A stretch of DNA of 64,000 nt from Clostridium homopropionicum DSM 5847 (GTDB lineage: Bacteria > Bacillota > Clostridia > Clostridiales > Clostridiaceae): NCBI RefSeq assembly GCF_001263795.1, contig NZ_LHUR01000022.1, positions 186,001 through 250,000 of the forward strand, given 5' to 3'. Of this stretch, positions 60,007 through 64,000 are shown one piece after another. The notes beneath the pieces are model-generated. The model worked only from the letters and a program-made list of their open reading frames with translations, was not told the DNA's origin and made no database searches. Position 1 is the first letter of the stretch. Every line of letters starts with the position of its first letter. A program made the translations under genes and the position numbers.

Positions 60007-61005
60007 TTATTTACTAGCTTTTATTTTTTTGATTTTCTCTGTTAACTTAGGTATAATCACATTAAGGTCACCAACTATACCTAAGTCAGCTACATCAAAT
60101 ATAGGAGCTGTGTTATTTTTATTTATTGCTATAATCAAATCTGAACCTTCCATACCAGCAACGTGTTGAATAGCACCTGATATACCTGCAGCTAAATATA
60201 AATCCGGTCTAACAGTTTTACCTGTTTGTCCAACTTGACGATCTTTTGCAATCCAGCCTGCATCAACGTTTGCTCTTGAAGATGATATTTCCCCACCTAG
60301 AACATCAGCTAAATCTCTTAACATGTCAAAGCCTGCTGCACTTCCAATTCCACGTCCTCCAGAAACAAGTATTTTTGCTTCTGTAATATCTGTTGTATGT
60401 TTATTTTCCTTTATAACTTCTCTTATTTTTACATTCATATCAGCGCTTTCAAATTTAATGTCCAAAACCTTCATGTTTCCAACCTTTGTTTCATCTTTTG
60501 GCAATGCCTTCATAACTCCAGGTCTTACTGTAGCCATTTGTGGTCTATGATTTTCACATACTATTGTAGCCATTATGTTTCCACCAAAAGCAGGTCTTGT
60601 CATCATTAGTAACTTAGTTTCAGAATCAATTGATAAGCTTGTACAATCTGCTGTTAATCCTGTATGAATTCTTGCTGATACTCTTGGAGCAAGATCACGT
60701 CCTATGGAAGTTGCACCGAAAAGTACAATTTCAGGTTCAAATCCTTTAATTATTTCATATAAAGCTTTTGTATATGGTTCTGTAGCATATTCAGCTAGCA
60801 TTGAGTTATCAACAATAATTACCTCATCTGCTCCATGCTGTATTAAACTTTGTCCTTTATCTTTAATATTTGAACCTAAAAGAACTGCTACAACCTTTTG
60901 ATTTAAATCCTTAGCAAGCTCATTAGCTTTGCCTATAAGTTCCATGCCAACTTTTTGAATTTCTCCATCTCTCTGCTCTACAAATACATAAACATCTTTG
61001 CTCAT
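60007..61005 (-). CDS. etfA: Electron transfer flavoprotein alpha subunit (acyl-CoA dehydrogenase-linked)
   Basis: 332 residues without a ferredoxin domain. N-terminal DVYVFVEQRDGEIQKVGMELIGKA and the C-terminal FAD motif GQTGKTVRPDLYLAAGISGAIQHVAGM are diagnostic. With EtfB and the acyl-CoA dehydrogenase it would form the Bcd-Etf complex that bifurcates NADH electrons to crotonyl-CoA and ferredoxin. Bifurcation is inferred from clostridial relatives. Confidence 0.94.
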   Translation of the reverse strand: MSKDVYVFVEQRDGEIQKVGMELIGKANELAKDLNQKVVAVLLGSNIKDKGQSLIQHGADEVIIVDNSMLAEYATEPYTKALYEIIKGFEPEIVLFGATSIGRDLAPRVSARIHTGLTADCTSLSIDSETKLLMMTRPAFGGNIMATIVCENHRPQMATVRPGVMKALPKDETKVGNMKVLDIKFESADMNVKIREVIKENKHTTDITEAKILVSGGRGIGSAAGFDMLRDLADVLGGEISSSRANVDAGWIAKDRQVGQTGKTVRPDLYLAAGISGAIQHVAGMEGSDLIIAINKNNTAPIFDVADLGIVGDLNVIIPKLTEKIKKIKASK

Positions 61006-61059
61006 TAGCTTGACATTCCTTTCTTAATCATATTTTTTATCTCATTTTCTTATCATCAA

Positions 61060-61851
61060 TTATATGATGTATTTTTCTTGTAATTTTGCTACTATAGCAT
61101 CTACTGCTTCGTCAGCACTTACATCTTGAAGCAATGTTCCCTTACCTTTAGCTTGTTTTGTAAATGATTGCTTAACCTTTGTAGGAGAACCTTTAAGTCC
61201 TAAGTTTGCCTCGTCAACTGTATCCTTTAATTCTTCTAAAGTCCAGATCTTAACTTCTTTTTCTCTATATGCATCGAATATTCCGCCTATAGACATGTAT
61301 CTTGGTTCTCCAAGTTCAGTCAAAGCTGTTATAAGGCAAGGAGTAGCTACCTCAATTACATGATATCTGTCCTCAAATTGTCTCTTTACAATTATATTAT
61401 TTCCTTCTACATCAAGACCTTCAGCATAGCTTACTTGTGGAATTCCAAGATGCTCTGCTATTTGCGGCCCAACTTGAGCAGTATCTCCATCTATTGCTTG
61501 ACGACCTGTAATTATTAGATCAAAATCAAGTTTCTTTAAAGCAGCAGCAAGTGTTGATGAGGTTGCCCATGTGTCAGATCCACCAAAGGCTCTATCTGTT
61601 ACAAGGATAGCATCATCACAGCCCATAGCTAAAGCTTCTCTTAAGGCTACATCTGCTTGTGGAGGTCCCATAGTTACTACAGTAACTGTTCCTCCTACTT
61701 TTTCTTTTAGCTTAAGTGCAGCTTCAATACCTGCTTTATCATCAGGATTTATTATACTTGGAACGCCTTCTCTAATAAGCGTATTGGTTTTTGGATCTAA
61801 TTTTACTTCTGTTGTATCAGGTACTTGTTTAACACAAACAACTATCTTCAT
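61060..61851 (-). CDS. etfB: Electron transfer flavoprotein beta subunit (acyl-CoA dehydrogenase-linked)
   Basis: 263 residues: MKIVVCVKQVPDTTEVKLDPKTNTLIREG start, VVTMGPPQADVALREALAMGCDDAILV and LIITGRQAIDGDTAQVGPQIAEHLGIP. It partners the EtfA encoded 54 bases downstream. It is clearly paralogous to the lactate-linked EtfB at 12148-12939, so the window holds two complete Etf systems. Confidence 0.94.
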   Translation of the reverse strand: MKIVVCVKQVPDTTEVKLDPKTNTLIREGVPSIINPDDKAGIEAALKLKEKVGGTVTVVTMGPPQADVALREALAMGCDDAILVTDRAFGGSDTWATSSTLAAALKKLDFDLIITGRQAIDGDTAQVGPQIAEHLGIPQVSYAEGLDVEGNNIIVKRQFEDRYHVIEVATPCLITALTELGEPRYMSIGGIFDAYREKEVKIWTLEELKDTVDEANLGLKGSPTKVKQSFTKQAKGKGTLLQDVSADEAVDAIVAKLQEKYII

Positions 61852-61874
61852 CTTTATTCTTCTCCCCTCGAAAT

Positions 61875-63017
61875 TTAGTTAATTTTTAACCAACCTGAAA
61901 TAACCATTTTTTGAACTTCAGAAGTTCCTTCGTATATTTCAGTAATTCTAGCATCACGCATCATTCTTTCTATTGGATATTCTCTAGTGAATCCATATCC
62001 GCCAAATAATTGTAAGCATCTTGTTGTTACTTCACTTGCTAATTGTGAACAGTAAAGCTTTGCCATAGCTGCATTAGGTGAAAATGGCTTCTTTTCATCC
62101 TTAAGAGATGCTACTTTGTAAACCAATAATTGTGCTGCTTCAATTTTTGTTCTCATATCTGCTATTTCAAACTGAGTATTTTGGAACTGAGAAATTCTTT
62201 TTCCAAATTGTTTTCTTTCTTTAACATATTTAATACATTCGTTTAATGCACCTTCGGCAAGTCCTAATGCTTGCGCTGCTATTCCGATACGTCCTACATC
62301 AAGAGTCTGCATAGCAATTTTGAATCCATCTCCCTCTTTACCAAGAAGATTTTCTTTAGGCACGATACAATTTTCAAATATAAGTTCACAAGCTGTTGAA
62401 CCTCTGATACCCATTTTCTTTTCTTTTTTACCAACAGAGAATCCTGGGAAGCTACTCTCAACTATGAAAGCTGAGCATCCTTTTGTACCTTTAGATTTAT
62501 CTGTCATTGCTATTATGATGTAAGTATCAGCATAGCCTGAATTTGTTATAAATATCTTTGATCCATTTAATACATAGTGGTCTCCTTCTAATACTGCTTT
62601 AGTTTGTTGCATAGCAGCATCAGTACCTGCACCTGGCTCTGTAAGTCCAAAAGCACCAAGTCTTTCTCCTTTGCAAAGTGGAACTACATATTTTTGTTTT
62701 TGCTCTTCTGTTCCAAATTGATAAATCGGATGAGCGCAAAGGGAAGTATGTGCTGTGTAAATAGTTGTTGTTGTTAGACATACCTTTGCAATTTCTTCAA
62801 CTGACAGTACATATGTGATAGTATCTGCTCCTGTACCGCCGTATTGTTTAGGTATTGGTATTCCCATGAAACCGTATTTTGAAAGCTTTTCTATAGTTTC
62901 AACAGGAAATCTTTCTTCTTCATCTAATTCCGCTGCTAGTGGTTTCACCTCATTTTCTGCGAATTTCCTAAACATTTCTTGAGCTAATAAATGTTCTTTT
63001 TTTAAATTGAAATCCAT
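61875..63017 (-). CDS. bcd: Acyl-CoA dehydrogenase, probable butyryl-CoA dehydrogenase
   Basis: 380 residues of the short-chain acyl-CoA dehydrogenase family: FGLTEPGAGTDAAMQQT and FITNSGYADTYIIIAMT for FAD/substrate, and the C-terminal LFGGYGFTREYPIERMMRDARITEIYEGTSEVQKMVI with the catalytic Glu in YEGTSE. The start is ATG 63017 with AAGGAGG upstream; the longer frame would begin before the sigma-54 transcription start. It is the first gene of a bcd-etfB-etfA-gldA-crt operon. Butyryl-CoA is the best guess for chain length. Confidence 0.93.
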   Translation of the reverse strand: MDFNLKKEHLLAQEMFRKFAENEVKPLAAELDEEERFPVETIEKLSKYGFMGIPIPKQYGGTGADTITYVLSVEEIAKVCLTTTTIYTAHTSLCAHPIYQFGTEEQKQKYVVPLCKGERLGAFGLTEPGAGTDAAMQQTKAVLEGDHYVLNGSKIFITNSGYADTYIIIAMTDKSKGTKGCSAFIVESSFPGFSVGKKEKKMGIRGSTACELIFENCIVPKENLLGKEGDGFKIAMQTLDVGRIGIAAQALGLAEGALNECIKYVKERKQFGKRISQFQNTQFEIADMRTKIEAAQLLVYKVASLKDEKKPFSPNAAMAKLYCSQLASEVTTRCLQLFGGYGFTREYPIERMMRDARITEIYEGTSEVQKMVISGWLKIN

Positions 63018-63057
63018 TACTATTCCTCCTTGTAAGCTTTTTATGCCATAAATTAAT

Positions 63058-63073
63058 AGCATTTTATATGCCA
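63058..63073 (-). promoter_or_regulatory. Sigma-54 promoter of the bcd operon
   Basis: TGGCAT-N5-ATGCT on the minus strand matches the -24/-12 consensus TGGCAC-N5-TTGCW, with GG and GC at exact spacing. The predicted start near 63047 lies 30 bases before the bcd ATG. A sigma-54 enhancer-binding protein gene is directly upstream. No sigma-70 pair is evident. Confidence 0.75.
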
Positions 63074-63188
63074 AATAATCAGATTGTGATAAGTTTGTTA
63101 TCCACAAATGGCTTCATTAAAAGAGTTCAATCAATGTATATAAATTTAATATTCTTATATTTAATAGTTTAATTTAGTTAACAAGCTT

Positions 63189-63238
63189 AAATAAAGAGAG
63201 CAACCGTACCATATATGGCACGGTTGCTCTCTTTATTT
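63189..63238. terminator. Terminator between the enhancer-binding protein gene and bcd
   Basis: AAATAAAGAGAGCAACCGT and ACGGTTGCTCTCTTTATTT form a 19-bp perfect stem. The loop holds one copy of the 16-bp repeated site. T-runs exist on both strands. Confidence 0.88.
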
Positions 63239-63331
63239 ATGTATTTATTAGTGAAATTTATTATCTTTTCAAGTTTTATCGATAGGTTTTATCATTGTGC
63301 CACAAATGGTACTGCGTACAATTAATGGCAC
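63206..63331. promoter_or_regulatory. Three copies of a 16-bp upstream activator-like site
   Basis: GTACCATATATGGCAC (63206-63221), GTACCATTTGTGGCAC on the minus strand (63297-63312) and GTACAATTAATGGCAC (63316-63331) share the pattern GTACcAT-n-TGGCAC. They lie about 160-285 bases upstream of the sigma-54 start, in the range for enhancer-binding protein sites. The rest of the 327-base gap holds the terminator and promoter. Confidence 0.7.
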
Positions 63332-63344
63332 ATCTATATAATAA

Positions 63345-64000
63345 TTATTTTACAATGCTGGAATATTTGTTAGCATATATTTTTCTTTTTCTCTCAAAAG
63401 TCGAAGGACTCATATTCAATGCCTTTGCTGCAACTCTTACGCTGTTATATTTTTCATAAGCCTTAGTAATATATTCAAATTCAATCTTTTCCACAATTTC
63501 ATTTAAATCAACATTTTTATCTACATCGATTACTTCAAGTTTACTTAATCCCGCAATAGGTAAGTTATCAAGAGTAATTCTTTCATCCTCGCTCATGATT
63601 ACAGCCTGCTCTATCACATTCTTTAGTTCTCTTACATTGCCAGGCCACTCATACTTAATAAGTGCTTGGTAAACGCTACTGGATAAAGTTTTCTTTAATC
63701 CATACTTCTCATTAAGCAGGTTAAGGAACTTTAATGCCAGTGGTACTATATCGTTTACTCTTTCTCTTAAAGGGGGGACTACTAGAGGTACAACATTTAA
63801 TCTATAAAATAGATCCTCTCTAAATAACTTTTGTTTTATCATTTCCTTCAAATCTCTATTAGTAGCTGCTATTACCCTTATATCAACTTTTATAGGTTCC
63901 GTTCCACCTATTTTTTCAAATTCATGTTCCTGCAAAACCCTTAAAAGCTTAACTTGCATATCAAGAGAGAGTTCTCCAATTTCGTCAAGAAAAACTGTAC
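63345..64000 (-). CDS. Sigma-54-dependent transcriptional regulator (enhancer-binding protein), 5'-truncated by window edge
   Basis: The C-terminal 217 or so residues. The frame is open to base 64000, where TVFLDEIGELSLDMQVKLLRVLQE gives the Walker B region of the AAA+ domain. The sensor region RVIAATNRDLKEMI, the arginine finger FREDLFYRLNVVPLVVPPLRER, and the C-terminal Fis-type HTH VRVAAKALNMSPSTFERKRK follow. The GAFTGA loop and the sensory N-terminus lie outside the window. It is adjacent to the sigma-54-controlled bcd operon and is its likely activator. Confidence 0.93.
   Translation of the reverse strand, partial: TVFLDEIGELSLDMQVKLLRVLQEHEFEKIGGTEPIKVDIRVIAATNRDLKEMIKQKLFREDLFYRLNVVPLVVPPLRERVNDIVPLALKFLNLLNEKYGLKKTLSSSVYQALIKYEWPGNVRELKNVIEQAVIMSEDERITLDNLPIAGLSKLEVIDVDKNVDLNEIVEKIEFEYITKAYEKYNSVRVAAKALNMSPSTFERKRKIYANKYSSIVK

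Noticed and set aside
63038-63050. Second TGGCAT on the minus strand as another sigma-54 promoter
   Set aside because: The GC lies two bases too close to the GG (TGGCATAAAAAGC), so the -24/-12 spacing fails.
63018-63107. Extended N-terminus of the acyl-CoA dehydrogenase
   Set aside because: It would start upstream of the predicted sigma-54 transcription start and has no RBS; AAGGAGG fits ATG 63017.
1-64000. tRNA, rRNA, insertion sequences, prophage or integrase genes
   Set aside because: None recognised on either strand; repeats found are non-coding and there are no transposase or integrase motifs.

Overview
The window is AT-rich DNA with tightly packed, mostly convergent or same-strand operons, strong AGGAGG-type ribosome binding sites, frequent TTG/GTG starts and textbook TTGACA-17-TATAAT promoters. 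The gene set points to an anaerobic Firmicute, most likely Clostridium sensu stricto: FeoAB, two Etf-dependent energy-conserving dehydrogenase systems, a CooS-family protein, anaerobic late-stage cobalamin synthesis and abundant cyclic-di-GMP proteins. Genus-level placement is inference; there is no rRNA in the window. I saw no prophage, insertion sequence, tRNA or CRISPR array.

Layout. 1-10.3 kb: the end of nhaA, folA, then a minus-strand signalling set (CheY-like regulator, HD-GYP protein, 7TM histidine kinase), a TtcA-like protein, DedA and a P-type ATPase preceded by a yybP-ykoY (Mn2+) riboswitch with its own terminator. 10.5-14.2 kb: a 2-hydroxyacid (lactate) dehydrogenase/EtfB/EtfA operon in which EtfA carries an N-terminal ferredoxin domain. 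14.2-19.4 kb: a Gly/Pro-rich small protein, a secreted alkaline phosphatase behind a four-repeat Pho box, and a cadCA metal-efflux operon with a palindromic operator. 19.5-25.1 kb: two diguanylate cyclases flanking a CooS-family protein that lacks one canonical active-site cysteine. 25.5-28.3 kb: feoAB, an intergenic repeat element and a small ferredoxin behind a CsoR/CstR-like operator. 28.3-37.9 kb: a c-di-GMP island containing an HD protein, GGDEF, GGDEF-EAL and GGDEF/degenerate HD-GYP proteins, a soluble chemoreceptor-like protein, and a SiaB/SiaC/SiaA-like partner-switching module.

38.2-42.9 kb: an unknown secreted protein, a second copy of the repeat element, and an ABC exporter followed by a two-component system. 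42.9-53.6 kb (minus): a ten-gene cobalamin synthesis and corrinoid uptake operon (cbiP, cbiB, cobD, cobT, btuF/C/D-like, cbiA, cobO, pduX) behind a cobalamin riboswitch with a terminator and an unusually long structured leader. 53.7-56.6 kb: cobS, cobU and cobC downstream of two half-size permeases whose promoter carries a second CsoR/CstR-like operator. 56.7-57.9 kb: an ArsR regulator and an EFR1-type ferredoxin-flavodoxin protein that share a 12-bp site. 58.0-64.0 kb: an acyl-CoA dehydrogenase/EtfBA/GldA-like/crotonase operon with a sigma-54 promoter, three copies of a 16-bp upstream site and an adjacent, partial sigma-54 enhancer-binding protein.

The most notable items are: (i) the deviant CooS, (ii) the Sia-type phospho-switch joined to a GGDEF protein with a decayed HD-GYP domain, (iii) two composite repeat elements made of inverted heptamer arrays bracketed by conserved hairpins, (iv) the sigma-54 circuit for butyryl-CoA-type metabolism, and (v) several operators shared between operons. 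All family assignments come from reading motifs by eye; no database search was run.
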